Part shown: positions 11,831 to 23,916 of the stretch, piece after piece | How positions within the stretch are numbered: the first letter of the stretch is position 1 | Layout of the letters: every line of letters starts with the position of its first letter | From: Nicotiana tabacum | Taxonomy: Eukaryota > Streptophyta > Magnoliopsida > Solanales > Solanaceae | Direction of reading: 5' to 3' | NCBI RefSeq assembly: GCF_000715075.1 | Contig: NC_134087.1 | Coordinates: forward strand, 186,093,276 to 186,157,275 | DNA length: 64,000 nucleotides | Program-made: the position numbers and the translations under genes | Notes under the pieces: generated by a model | What the model saw: only the letters and a program-made list of their open reading frames with translations | Told to the model about the DNA's origin: nothing | Databases searched by the model: none

Positions 11831-11984
11831 AAGGTACTATCTAAGTATGCTCTGTGGTTGCAACATAGTCTGATCTTCCACATCAGAAAAGATTTATCTT
11901 GATAACTGTGTCAAGGTTCTGTCTTAGTATGCTCTGTGGTTGCAGCTTAGTCTGATCTTCAACACCAGAAAGGAAATAATCTTT
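11831..11984 (+). repeat. Tandem duplication in the leader of the Copia element
   Basis: About 72 bases (11831-11900) are repeated at 11912-11984. Both copies contain TAGTATGCTCTGTGGTTGC or its near match and TAGTCTGATCTTC. It lies between PBS and gag ATG, where packaging signals usually reside. Confidence 0.7.
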
Positions 11985-12022
11985 ATTTGTGTCGTCAGCT
12001 ATTAAATAATATTCATGTTAAA

Positions 12023-13025
12023 ATGGGAGACAATAAACAAGAAGAATCTACATCAAGTGTCAATAATACGTCATCGTTGGCATCTTCGCTTATGACAAGA
12101 ATTGTGTCAAATGTAAAATTTGCAATAGAAATTTTTGACGGATCAGGACATTTTGGGATGCGGCAAGGAGAGGTTCTAGATGTCCTTTTTCAACAAGGGC
12201 TAGATCTGGCCATTGAAGAAACGAAACCATATGTTATTGGAGAAGAAGATTGGAGAATTATCAACCGTGTTGCTTGCGGTACCATTCTATCCTACCTTGC
12301 TAGAGAGCAGAAATATCCATACACAAAGGAAACTTCTGCAAGTAAATTATGGAAAGCACTGGAGGATAAATTTTTGAAGAAAAACAGTCAAAATAAATTG
12401 TACATGAAGAAGAGACTATTTCGCTTCACCTATGTTCCTGGTACCACAATGAATGAACATATCACCAGTTTTAATAAGTTGGTCACAGACTTGCAAAATA
12501 TGGATGCAACTTTTGATGATGGTGACTTGGCCTTGATGTTATTGGGGTCACTTCCTGATGAGTACGAGCACCTTGAAACTCCTCTACTCCATGAGAATGA
12601 CGAAATTTCTCTTAGAGAAGTTTGTTCGGCTTTGTACAGCTATGAACAAAGAAAGGGAGAAAAACAAAAGGGCGGAGAAGGAGAAGCACTGGTTGTGAGG
12701 GGTCGTCCTCAAAATCAAATGCAGACAAAGAAGGGAAGATCCAAGTCAAGATCTAAACCCAGCAAAGATGAATGTGCCTTTTGTCGAGAAAAGGGGCACT
12801 GGAAGAAAGACTGTCCGAAGTTGAAGAATAAGGCCAAACATAACAATGGAAAGGCCATTATGGATTCAAATGTAGCTAATTGTGATGATTCAGACTTCTC
12901 ATTAGTTACAACAGAGTCATCAACATCATCAGACATATGGTTGATGGACTCGGCTTGTAGCTATCATATGTGTCCCAACAAGGACTGGTTCGTGGAATTT
13001 CAAGAAGGAGAATATGAGTCATCCA
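12023..13025 (+). pseudogene. gag: gag and start of protease, Copia element
   Basis: The ATG at 12023 (MGDNKQEES) opens a Copia Gag with the UBN2-type body (NKLYMKKRLFRFTYVPGTTMNEHI...LLGSLPDEY) and a basic tail. One CCHC knuckle CAFCREKGHWKKDC lies at about 12774-12816. Protease follows with LMDSACSYHM at about 12943; the D-S-A form replaces the usual D-S/T-G. A single-base shift near 13015-13030 moves the frame; without it gag and pol would be one polyprotein. Gag forms the particle and binds RNA. Confidence 0.88.
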
Positions 13026-14526
13026 CACAGCGGATAACAACCCTCTTACCTCATATGGCATTGGTTCAATACGATTAAGGAACCATGATGGAATGATCAG
13101 AACATTAACAGATGTTCGATATGTACCGAATTTGAAGAAGAATCTCATCTCTGTGGGAGCCCTAGAATCAAAAGGGTTCAAAATCATTGCAGAAAATGGA
13201 GTGATGAGAGTACGCTCTGGTGCACTAGTAGTAATGAAGGCTAATCGGAAGAACAATAACATGTACCGCTATCGTGGTAGTACAGTTATTGGGACAGTGA
13301 CAGTGACGTCCAGTGACGACAAAGAGGCAGAAGCAACCAGGCTATGGCACATGCGCTTGGGACATGCTGGAGGAAAATCCTTGAAAACTCTATCAGATCA
13401 AGGATTGTTAAAAGGAGTAAAGATTTTCAACTTGGAGTTTTGTGAGCATTGTGTCAAAGGAAAACAGACAAGGGTTAAATTTGGTACAACGATCCATAAT
13501 ACTAAAGGTATTTTGGATTATGTACACTCTGATGTTTGGGGTCCTTCCAAAACACCTTCATTGGGTGGGAAGCACTATTTTGTAACCTTTGTTGATGATT
13601 TTTCCCGAAGAGTGTGGGTGTATACAATGAAGAGCAAAGATGAAGTGCTGAGAATTTTTCTCAAATGGAAGACGATGGTGGAGAATCAAACAGGAAGGAG
13701 GATCAAGTGTATTCGCACAGATAATGGAGGTGAATACAAAAATTATCATTTCAATAAGGTTTGTGAAAATGATGGCATCGTCCGACACTGCACTGTCAGA
13801 CATACGCCACAACAGAATGGAGTGGCAGAACGTATGAACCAGACCTTACTGGAGAAGGTACGGTGTATGTTGTCCAATGCTGGCTTGGGCAAAGAATTTT
13901 GGGCTGAGGCAATTACATATGCATGCCACCTCATTAATCGTCTACCATCTGCTGCTATTGATGGCAAGACACCATTTGAAAAATGGTATAGAAAACTTGC
14001 TGTAGATTATGACTCTTTGCACGTGTTTGGCTCGACCGCATATTATCATGTGACAGAGTCAAAATTAGATCCAAGAGCAAAGAAGGCTATTTTTATGGGG
14101 ATTACTTCTGGAGTCAAAGGATATCGCTTATGGTGTCTTATGACAAAGAAAGTAATATTCAGTAGGGATGTTACCTTTGATGAATCTGCTATGGTAAATA
14201 AGGTAACAAAAGATACCAAACAAAATGAGGGCGCTTCTAAGCAGGTGGAGTTTGAGGGAAAATTTATTTTTCCTACACAAGAAGCAGAGAAGGAAACAAA
14301 TGAAGATTATCCTCTAGAAGAAGAGCCAGTAGAGAGGGAGATTCCAACTTAGGAACCTCAACAACAACTTGAATCAATAGCAACCAGCAGGGCAAAAAGG
14401 ACAATAACAAAACCTGTTCGTTTCATAGAGACAGTTGCTTGTGTCACCTCAATTGTAGCTGATGATATTCCTACCACTTATAAAGATGCAGTCCAAAGTT
14501 CAGAAGAAGATAAGTGGAGGATTGCC
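13026..14526 (+). pseudogene. pol: protease end and integrase, Copia element
   Basis: Frame +1 relative to gag. Protease residues DVRYVPNLKKNLISVG precede the integrase HHCC finger (about 13346-13458) and the catalytic core. Asp in HSDVWGP, Asp in RTDNGGEY and Glu in QQNGVAERM are all present, so the integrase site is intact. TAG at 14350-14352 interrupts the same frame; the next codons are open and lead directly into RT, so a CAG-to-TAG change is likely. Confidence 0.88.
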
Positions 14527-16024
14527 ATGAATGATGAAATACAGTCCCTTCATCAGAATCATACATGGAGATTGGCCAATCTCCCGAAGGGAAAGAAAAC
14601 AATTGGGTGCAAATGGGTATATGCAAAGAAAGAAGGATTTCCTAACCAAGAAGATGTTCGCTACAAAGCAAGATTGGTGGCCAAAGGATATGCTCAAAAG
14701 GAGGGAATTGATTACAATGAAGTATTTTCTCCAGTTGTAAAATATTCCTCCATTAGAATTATGTTGGCTTTGGTAGCACAGTTGGATTTGGAACTAGTTC
14801 AGATGGATGTAAAAACTGCGTTTTTACATGGAAACTTGGAGGAGGAAATCTACATGACTCAGCCAGAAGGATTCAAAGTTGCTGGAAAGGAAAATATGGT
14901 GTGCAAACTTGAAAAATCATTGTACGTATTGAAACAATCTTCTAGACAATGGTACAAAAGATTTGACAAGTTTATGTTGCGGCAAGGGTACAAGAGAAGC
15001 AAGTACGATCATTGTGTGCATTTGCGCAAGCTTAAAGATGGTTCCTTTGTATATATTCTCCTATATGTTGATAGCTTCCAAGAATTTGGAAGAAATTGAT
15101 AAGTTGAAGATTCAACTGAAGAAGGAGTTCGAGATGAAGGATCTGGGTGAGGCAAAGAAAATTCTTGGCATGGAGATAATAAGAGATAGACGTTCAAAGA
15201 AACTCTGTTTATCTCAGAAAGAATATTTGAAAAGAGTACTACAACGTTTTGGCATAGATGAAAATACTAAGCGAGTTATTACTCCACTTGCTCCCCATTT
15301 TAAGCTAAGTACTACTATGTCGCCGATAGATGAAGCTGAACGAGAGTATATGTCAGAGGTACCATACGCAAATGTTGTTGGTTGCTTGATGTATGCGATG
15401 GTCTACACGAGACCTGACATTTCACAAGCTGTTGGAGTTATTAGCAAATATATGCATAATCCAGGAAAGGAGCATTGGCAAGCTGTGAAGTGGATTCTAC
15501 GGTATGTTCATAATACTGTAGATATTGGGTTGGTTTTTGAGCAGGAAGGCAATCAGTCTATAGTTGGATATTGTGACTCAGATTTTGCGGGTGATCTAGA
15601 CAAACGAAGATCAACTACTGGTTATGTGTTTACTTTTGCAAAGGTACCAGTTAGTTGGAAGTCTACTTTGCAGTCAACAGTTGCTTTGTCTACAACAGAG
15701 GCAGAGTACATGGCTATTACAGAGGCTGTGAAGGAGGCAATTTGGCTTCAAGGGTTACTAAAGGAGCTTGGTGTTGAACAAAAAAGTATCACAATTTTTT
15801 GTGATAGTCAAAGTGCTATTCAATTAGCGAAGAACCAAGTTTATCATGCAAGGACGAAGCACATTGATGTTCGATATCATTTCGTACGAGAAATCATTGA
15901 AGAAGGTGGAGTCACGGTGAAGAAAATTCATACTACAGAGAATCCTGCTAATATGCTGACAAAAGTGGTAACTGCGGTCAAGTTTCAACATTGTTTGGAT
16001 TTGATCAACATTGTTGAACACTGA
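14527..16024 (+). pseudogene. pol: reverse transcriptase and RNase H, Copia element
   Basis: RT motifs KARLVAKGYAQ, QMDVKTAFLHG and CKLEKSLYVLKQ are in frame up to 15072. There the catalytic YVDD is cut after the first Asp (15064-15072), and reading continues in another frame with MLIASKN. RNase H follows complete: CDSDFAGD, VALSTTEAEY, FCDSQSAI and ARTKHIDVRYHF, ending at 16024. Loss of the second catalytic Asp disables RT. Confidence 0.9.
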
Positions 16025-16088
16025 AGATTGAAGATGAAGACACAACCAAAATTTGTTACTGAGAGAAAATTGAAGATGTGGAATTTTG

Positions 16089-16101
16089 CAAGGTGGAGAT
16101 T
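16089..16101 (+). other. Polypurine tract of the Copia element
   Basis: AAGGTGGAGAT directly before the 3' LTR, a common plant Copia PPT. Confidence 0.8.
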
Positions 16102-16445
16102 TGTTGATTGCCAAAGTCCCAATCGGTTGTAGGCAAAATGTTTATGGAAATTTCACCTATAAAAGGAGGCCTAATGTTTAGGATTGAAACACACCTCTCA
16201 TTTGCTTTCTTATCTTCTTAAAGCATTTGTATCTTCTCTCTTTTAGTATTATTTCACTTGTATTTTTGGAGTAAAATAAAATATTGGTTGTGTCCGAGGA
16301 AGTAGGCAAAATTGGCCGAACCTCGTAAATTCTAGTGTTCTTTTTATTGTTGCTTTATTGTCTTATTTATTATTTGGTGGCTGCCATAATTTTTGGTATA
16401 GTAGTTGTGACTCATTCACACTATATACATTTGGCTTCCGTAACA
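16102..16445 (+). repeat. 3' LTR of the Copia element
   Basis: 344 bp, TGTTGATTGCC...CGTAACA; TATAAAA at 16158-16164. Followed by GTATT, the target duplication. Confidence 0.92.
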
Positions 16446-16450
16446 GTATT

Positions 16451-19238
16451 ATGTTAATTCTTTTCAACTACCTTGCTTATACTCTCCAAAATGCCGTATC
16501 CTCCAAAAATACACTACATTTGGAGAATCTGACACTCACCAGATGACATTTTCGGACAACCTGAATAACATAAAGCACTAGTACTGAGGTTCCTTATTCA
16601 AATGAACTAATTGTAGCTGATGTAACACTTTCAGAGGCTTGGTTTTGCCCTCGTCTCACTATACCAATCTCTGATGATATAAAATCCACCTTCAAGGTCC
16701 CATAGTGGGGACTTGAGTGATTTTTTTGAAGGAAAAAACAAAGAATGTTTACCCTTAGATTCAGTTTTTAAATTCTGGTCTTTCTCCATTATAAGTGGTT
16801 GACTGATCGACATTTCAAATCATTTCTGAGATTTATTTAACCTTTTATGGTGTTACATATTAGCATAACGGTCATAAAACTGGCGACCTTACAATAACAC
16901 TTAGTTGGTCAATATTTTTTGTTTGTCTTGATATCTTTTTTTCTTCAGCCATTAGTTCAAAGTAAAGAACTAAAAATCAAAGGATTGCTACTTAATATTC
17001 TATTTTCATAATGAAGAAGGGAAACTTCACAAAATAAGCAAGAGTACTTTTGAGGTCTAAAGGCACAGTTTACTAATGCAGCAGGTTTGATGAAGGAAAT
17101 TTCTACGCAATATTTTGCTTGAAAACATAAGTCATTGATTTTCAAACTGTTGAGATAACATTGCTAATAACATTATTTTATGGAGAAGTATTGAAACGAA
17201 AAAGACATGAAAACTGAAATGCTCTTTACTTTTTCTTTATTAGTTTGTGAGAAAACTCCATGAAATTACTCTCAAAAACACTCCTTTTACTTTGCACCTT
17301 TTGAAGAGAAACTGAACAACAAATGCCTTTTGTATGCATTTCTTATGTGTTATAAGGGTCTTATATCCAGCTTAGAATGAACATTAATTTTGTTTTCTAG
17401 GTATTTAAGCAACAATCTAGAGCAATCTAATTTTATTTTGAATAAAATAGTTTGAGTAATAAGAAAAGTGGTCAGCACATTTTCCTATAGCAATAGACAT
17501 GCTGATGCAAACTAAAATTACTTTATTGAAGAAAAAAAATGAAATATCTTTTTTTCTCATTATCCCCTGTTTTGGTACAAAGAAAGTGATGTGTCGTGAA
17601 TAATAGAGTAAAGAATATTTTACTTTTTGAAGGAACAAAAACTAATTTCTATTTTCCTTTTTTTTAGGGTGTGGAGGGGGGATGTTCAGAATTCTTATTA
17701 CATTGGTTACAAAAAGCAAAATCATATACTGAAACTTCGCCATAGCACGATTCCAGTAATTCAAATTGAGAATAGAGAGCAAAAGAAAGAGCTCTGCTTC
17801 TCTTGATGAGCAGAACATATGAAATGCGTATTCAAGTGTGAGAAGTATGCGTACTCATCTGAAGTAACATGAGCTGCTAAAAATGCAGCTAAAGCAACTA
17901 TACGTTTTTATGTTCAAACCAAGTAATGAAAGCCTGAAAGGCCATCAACCGTCATGTAGAATAGCATAGGTGGTTCAGTTTTATACTTTTGAGCATATTA
18001 TTACTAAAATATTAGAGCATTACCTTTTCCTTGATGAATGTTTCATTTATACTGCAACCGCAAATATTCCAGCTAATCCATCTGCCCCCAAATACAATTA
18101 AGTCCTATTATTAAGAACAATAATGTAATTATTAGATGTAAATTCCAAATAAGCATATCAAGAAAACGTTTCCAGCCATTCAATCTCAAAATTATTATAA
18201 AGTTTTCATATACTACTCGTGAACTCAAAAGAAAGAATCATATCTTATCAAGCAAATCGTTGTAAGCATATGATGAGATTTAAGTCCATACTTCTGAACT
18301 CTCCAAATATTTAGGTGGTACTTATATTCGCCCTCTTTTATCAGTAACATCTTTGTCATTATTTTACTATTGTTGAGTGCTAGTATAACATCAAGTTTCA
18401 AAGCAAATAAAGAAGCTTTTGAAAGATTGTGAAGTTTCTTCGTTACTATAGTAACTACACAAAATGAATTTAAATCATCATAATTTCAAGAAATGCATGT
18501 TCTTAAGGAAAGCTATATAGAAAACTAATAAGTTTGACAACCATTTGTTTGTAGAAAATCTGGATAGCACTCCACAGGTTGAACTCACTTGAGTACAGGG
18601 AGAAAATGAAGAGAGCTATTAGCACAAATTATGCTTCCTCAATCAGTCTCATATGTAAAGTATGGACATATTTAAATATACCAATAAGCAAGAGGCAATT
18701 GCAATTACTTGTACGCAAATCATATCAGGATTTAATCCAAAGAGTTCTTCACAAATAGTTTTTCTACACTGGTCAATGTCTCTTTTTATTTTTATTTTTG
18801 TGGTAAGTGCATCTAAATATCGTGCTTCTTATGCATGACAATCCTTAGAAAAGAATATCAATGAGATTTCAAGTGCCCCGTCTCCTTTCTATGATGCTAG
18901 TGGAAAGTACATATTTTGAAGAATAGACTTAATTTATTCAAATATCAAATTCTTCTAAGCAAAAAGAAGGTATATTCTTGAGTTCTCTTTTAAGCTTGTC
19001 TTCCACGAATAATCAGTGCAAATCACTATAGTTTCATCATCATGGAAGCTAACACTATTTTCATCCCTTAATACCTTGATTCTCATCTCACCCTGTTTGT
19101 GTGCAAAACTTAAGTTCAGAAAGCAATTTTACAAACACCTAGTAGGCAAACTGAAAGCAGAGCTGCCTATGGAAAAAAATTGAAATCTAACAAATAATTG
19201 GTGATTCCTTAGACTTATTAAACCCAGAAGTTTCACAC
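16451..19238. other. Intergenic DNA, no gene recognised
   Basis: AT-rich sequence without a supported reading frame on either strand. On the minus strand, TTGCGGTTGCAG followed 28 bases later by AAAG|GTAATG (18014-18060) looks like a small exon between splice sites, but no protein can be read. Confidence 0.35.
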
Positions 19239-19303
19239 GAAGAAGAAGAAGAAGAAGAAGAAGAAGAAGAAGAAGAAGAAGAAGAAGAAGAAGAAGAAGA
19301 AGA
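19239..19303 (+). repeat. (GAA)n microsatellite
   Basis: About 21 near-perfect GAA units. On the minus strand this is a TTC/CTT tract inside a possible 5' intron. Confidence 0.95.
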
Positions 19304-22300
19304 AAAGAAGTAATTACCTCCAAACGCAGCGATCAAATCTTAGAGGTAGAGCAAATTCAAGAGAGACCCAAATTGAGAAACAGAGAAAATTTTAAGAAAA
19401 AGAAATACAAACTCAGAGAATTCAAATTCGAACAAACAAAGAATCTTTAGGAATCAGAAGCATCAACTTTGATACTTGGTGAAGGGGTTACTCCACAGCA
19501 AGAGAAATGGGCGTGAACACTACAGGAACTACACGAAAATAATAATCTGAATCACAAAGATGAAAAGCAGACGATTTAGACTTTTATGCAATTTGGGGAA
19601 ACTCTCTCTCCAAAGTACAACATGTGCAATGTAAAGTATAATTTATTGCTGCGTAAGATAAATTAAAAAATTAAGTTGAAATGATCAAAGTGCCCCTGGG
19701 TAAGCTGGCATGACGCTTCCAAGCGGCTTCTATATATGAAGAATATCAATTAGAGTCTTATCTTATATTTGTAATATATAAAAATTTTAAATATTTTTAT
19801 ACGGTTCGGATTATTCAAATCTCAACTATCAACATCAGTAACAAATTAAATTTTCTTTTACTTTTCTATATTAAAAATTGTATTTTTTAACCTCAAGATA
19901 ATCAATTTTTTATATAAAAATTAATTTTAAAATTTCTATAATGAAAAATGGGGCCTCCAAAATTTGGGGGCCAAAAGCGACTTCTTTCCGGAATAATGTG
20001 CTTTGTAGCGACTTTAATTACCACACGAGAAACATCGCAGTAAAGCATGAGTATTAATGAAACCGAATATTAACCTAGAGTTGGAGACAAAAAAATATGG
20101 TTGTAGAGTAATTCTCACCGATGTTTGTAGAGTTGAGGCCTGACTTTACTTTCTTTTTTTTCTTCTTCTTTTTGTGTGGTTAAATTAAAACTAAATGCTT
20201 TAAAATGAAAATGGCAACTCAATTGCGCAACACCTTTGTTTATCTTTACTTTTTCGGTGATGTGAGATAAAGCAAGTAAATAAACAAAAAATAATGGGTG
20301 ATCGACTGAGAGAAACCGAGAAGGAGAAATAATAGTAGTAGTGAATTCTCCTGTGTATATAGGACTAGTGAGGGTTAGCCCGAACTAAGCCCGGACCCAA
20401 CGTCTATTTAGTATTGTTGTTAATATTATTTTTAGCGATAGATTTATGCCTTTGAGAGCTACTTACAACAGGTCCACCATCATTTTTTGTAGAATAGAGT
20501 TAAATGTGTGAGCAATATGTATTTATATGAATATTTTGGGTTCTTTGCCTATTCAACTAAAACAACAGATAGAAAACATAGAGTCGCAACATAAACGCAC
20601 ACACCTCCACATGAGAAACTCCACTGAATTAATCAGATTCTAGCAAAATTGGAGCTGTTAAGCTAGTAAATAAAGAAAATATAGACAAAATCACTAAATA
20701 ACCTGTGATTTTATCTTAGAAGCAATATTAATTTTTTTGCCAGATTCAGAGCCAGAGTTAAAGGCAATTATGCAATATGGAAATTTAACATTAGGATGTC
20801 CGACTCTGAATCTCACAGCTTTTGTTGAATAAAGAGGAAAACCAAACTAGAGATATGTTATTACAAAATCATAATATTTCTGGTTAATGAGAAAAAAAAC
20901 CAAGCCGAATGAACAAATCCATAACATCATCAAAAATAGAACTTGAGGTGAAACCTTGAAATGGTTGCACATGAATTATGAAATCAAGCACAAACTTTGA
21001 TATTAATTCATATGTTAGTGTCTCAGGAAATGTAGGATCAATTTCTCCTCTACTTGTCCAGTATGAAGCCCTGCAACCAACTCAGTCACTTGGTTCTAAT
21101 GTATTCAGAATGTTTTCTTCATGATAGTTGTCAGTGCTTGATGCAAGGATTGAATTTGTTAAGCAATCGTACAATTGGAAAGGGATTTTGCCATAAACGT
21201 ATAAACTCTGTGATCCCAGTTCAGATATAATACTCTGTAGATTTTTCAGGCTGAGATACCACTCTGGGGTACAATTGTGCTTTTAACTTCCATCATATTT
21301 GCAACACCTGATATTTCAGGGAAAGCTATGATTTCGATGAGGGAAAGCAGAAGGCTACAAACTTCTATAAGATTGTAAATATAATCCTATCATGTTTGCA
21401 GTTTACAGAGTAGAACAATAAATACTGGTACACTAATCTCCCATTATGTATAGGATCAAGGGCAGAGCTGAAGCACAGTTGGTCTATTGTGTAAAGTCTA
21501 ACTACCTTGCATTTCTAAAGGGATTTTTTTTGTACCTTAAACTGGTAATATCTTGGCCATAAAGATTACCCTATCAAATGAAATGAATAAAACAATAACA
21601 AATCATGAAAAATAAAGTTTCTCACAGTGAAACGAAATGAAAGGTGGTCTTAAAGAAACATCTATAGATATGCAATGATGTTATTAGGGTTATCTTAGAG
21701 GAACATCCATAGATCTACAATAATGTTATTACTACCGGAATATAATAGCAAATGGTTGGTGACAAATGATCACTTTTTCTCTACAAAACGTGTTTGTTGA
21801 ATTCCTGATTATACAACTTCACATCTGCGGTATACCTTTTTATAGCAGACCAACTGAAGTCAATAAACATGCAGAACATTAGAAAGAATGGATTTTTGGA
21901 CCTTTTCTCATTTGAAAATCCATTAACCTACAACTTTAACGCTACACTCACCGTAAAATCATATATTTACCTAATGGAATACACTTCAACAGAAGAAAGA
22001 AGTAGTAGAAATTCCAGTACAAAGAACAAGAAAAGGAAAGAAAAGTAGTATGTCGAGTGCAATCTTTAACCTAACTAGAAATAAAAAGAAATCTAGTTAT
22101 CATTTTTTCTATGCGATTATTATACTAATACTTCTAATATAATGTCAAAATAAATATGTGCTTCAATAAACAGATTCTTCAAATTTCCATTTAGTATAAC
22201 AAGACACCTATGACGTAAGGATGAACAAACTCAATTATTATGATGCTGACGTAAGAAGATAATATTACGGACGAAAGATACCAAGATTGAGTTAAAGCAG

Positions 22301-22449
22301 GACAAAAGAAAACAACACAGGCGATTAGGAAAATCTGCAGTAAAGCTATTACTGTCGAATACGAAAGAATATTGTTGAATAAGAGATAGGCTCTTTCAGA
22401 CTGCAGATTAGACTTATCATGCTGATTCACCTATGTGATACGAAATACA
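19304..22449. other. Intergenic DNA with a possible minus-strand leader exon
   Basis: On the minus strand, 19620-19316 is CT-rich and ends in TTTGGAG|GTAATTAC, a good donor. This looks like a plant 5' leader exon followed by an intron, but no downstream exon could be linked. 19948-19990 repeats transposon-like debris also seen near 9800. The rest is AT-rich without a supported gene. Confidence 0.3.
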
Positions 22450-22530
22450 CTCATCAAGTGAAAGAGATTTCTATTTCGCTTTGATGATGATGTCAGCAAA
22501 TCGGTTCTTCAACATTGTAGGATGTAGCGC
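22450..22530 (-). pseudogene. Second decayed fragment resembling a GTE/BET-family exon
   Basis: On the minus strand the frame reads MLKNRFADIIIKAK and then a TAG (22471-22473), followed by KSLSLDE. This fits the conserved NRFADTIIKAKEKTL segment of plant GTE bromodomain proteins (from memory) better than the copy at 10750. It is a remnant only; no bromodomain is seen. Confidence 0.45.
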
Positions 22531-23062
22531 ATTGCTCAGGGAAAGATCAATATTCATTTTTTTGATAAGGTAGAAAAGATCAATGTTCATAGGAGGATGT
22601 CAACCTATTTTCAGAAAACAGTTATCGGTAAATTAAAATTAAGTTCATTTTGAGCAAAATATGAAATGCCAGAAAGAGAGCAAGCAAGATACTTCACGTC
22701 ACCATATGTAGAAGTAGAAGCACATGTTGACTTACTTGGTCTAGACCATGATTTTTTCTTAATAAAGGTTATGTCAACAACCTGCATATTATCGACATCA
22801 ACATGTCAATAAAGAACATTAACATTTTATTGAGCATGTTATTGGAGAAACGTAAAAAGTTTTTGCAACTACCATGGTAGTATGGATCAGTTTTACATGA
22901 AACTGATGTCAAGGAGTTTGGATCAGTGCTAGTGATCTTGATCTTGTTCTAGCTTTCTTTCTATTAAAAAATCTGAACCACAAAGATAAGTACAACTTTT
23001 TATTAGCAGTTGAAGATTTGGCACTGCAAAGCCACTGAAGAAATAACTTCAGTTGAGTGGGA

Positions 23063-23308
23063 AAAATGTTCAATTGCCTTTTCTTTTTATTTGCACCGGG
23101 TGTCCGAGTCTCCGGGGGTGCACAGGCCTTCGACAAGGAGTTTCCCGCAAGTGCACCACGATTAATTCAGGTTTTATCCAGTCCGATGGCCCTCGAAAAT
23201 TGTTTGCACCCAGTGGGTTTTGAACTTGAGACCTTGAAAGGGAGCAAACCCCAAGGCTCAAGTCAATTGCCACCAGGCCAACCCCTGAGGGTTGAAAATG
23301 TTCAGTTG
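23063..23308 (-). mobile_element. tRNA-derived SINE with target duplication
   Basis: AAAATGTTCAATTG (23063-23076) and AAAATGTTCAGTTG (23295-23308) flank the body 23077-23294. On the minus strand the body begins with a tRNA-like head: A-box-like GGCCTGGTGGCA and B-box-like GGTCTCAAGTTCAAAACC. It ends with an A-rich tail (ATAAAAAGAAAAGG). This is the layout of a plant tRNA-derived SINE; assignment to a named Solanaceae family was not possible. Confidence 0.75.
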
Positions 23309-23916
23309 TTAAGCATATTGTCAAGCCATTTAGCTGCATCAAAGTTCACCTTTGTTTCAACAAAACATCATTAGGTACTCTATTCTTTATAGCTACCAAA
23401 ATAAGAATGCAACAGAGAACTCATACAATGACAACAAATACACAGATTGTAGGATAAAATGTAAGTAAATAGCAACTAATGCATTAATTTTGACAATCAC
23501 CTAATATTTATAGCTTAAAGATTGTCAATTATCAACTATAAGACAATGACATTATTTTATGAAATTTATACACTAAATACAGATTTGTGCTTTTTCCTTG
23601 GCCAAGTCTATTGAAAGGATTAAATTATTTCCAGTAATAAATTACAGTAAGAGTAATAAAACTTAAGTGATTCTTACCGAATCTAATGAGTGTACACCAT
23701 AGTAAATCACTTTGGAAAGTTGACAATGACCTGAACTTAGTTATAGCTTAAAGATCATCAAACTGTAAGACAATAATATTACTTTGTGAAATTTATATGC
23801 TAAATATAGATCGGTGCTCTTTCATTGCAACCAGAAGCAAAACACAAAAAATATTTTGGCAAGGGGATGTTGAGAATAAAATAGAAAACATGAATGGAAA
23901 ATATGTTACGCCCTGT
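23309..23916. other. Intergenic DNA left of the giant Gypsy element
   Basis: AT-rich. Two diverged copies of a TAGCTTAAAGAT...AAGACAATAA...TATTA segment occur at 23510-23600 and 23745-23820. No gene seen. The last bases CCTGT (23912-23916) are the expected left target duplication of element 2. Confidence 0.4.

Larger units (their letters stand above)
11471..16445 (+). mobile_element. Short-LTR Copia retrotransposon, nearly intact
   Basis: A complete element flanked by the duplication GTATT (11466-11470 and 16446-16450). LTRs of 345 and 344 bp differ at about a dozen positions by eye. Between them lie a tRNA-Met PBS, gag-PR-IN-RT-RH in Copia order, and a PPT. Only three lesions were found in coding DNA: a frameshift near 13015-13030, a TAG at 14350, and a small deletion at the RT active site near 15070. 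Gag and IN resemble the Tork/Tnt1 type of plant Copia elements; this is recognition by eye. It sits in intergenic DNA. Confidence 0.93.

Noticed and set aside
22191..22430. Minus-strand ORF with hydrophobic residues
   Set aside because: No similarity recognised, no start context or splice support; likely chance in AT-rich DNA.
23057..23374. Protein-coding gene on +
   Set aside because: The frame is read through the SINE in antisense; no protein family recognised.
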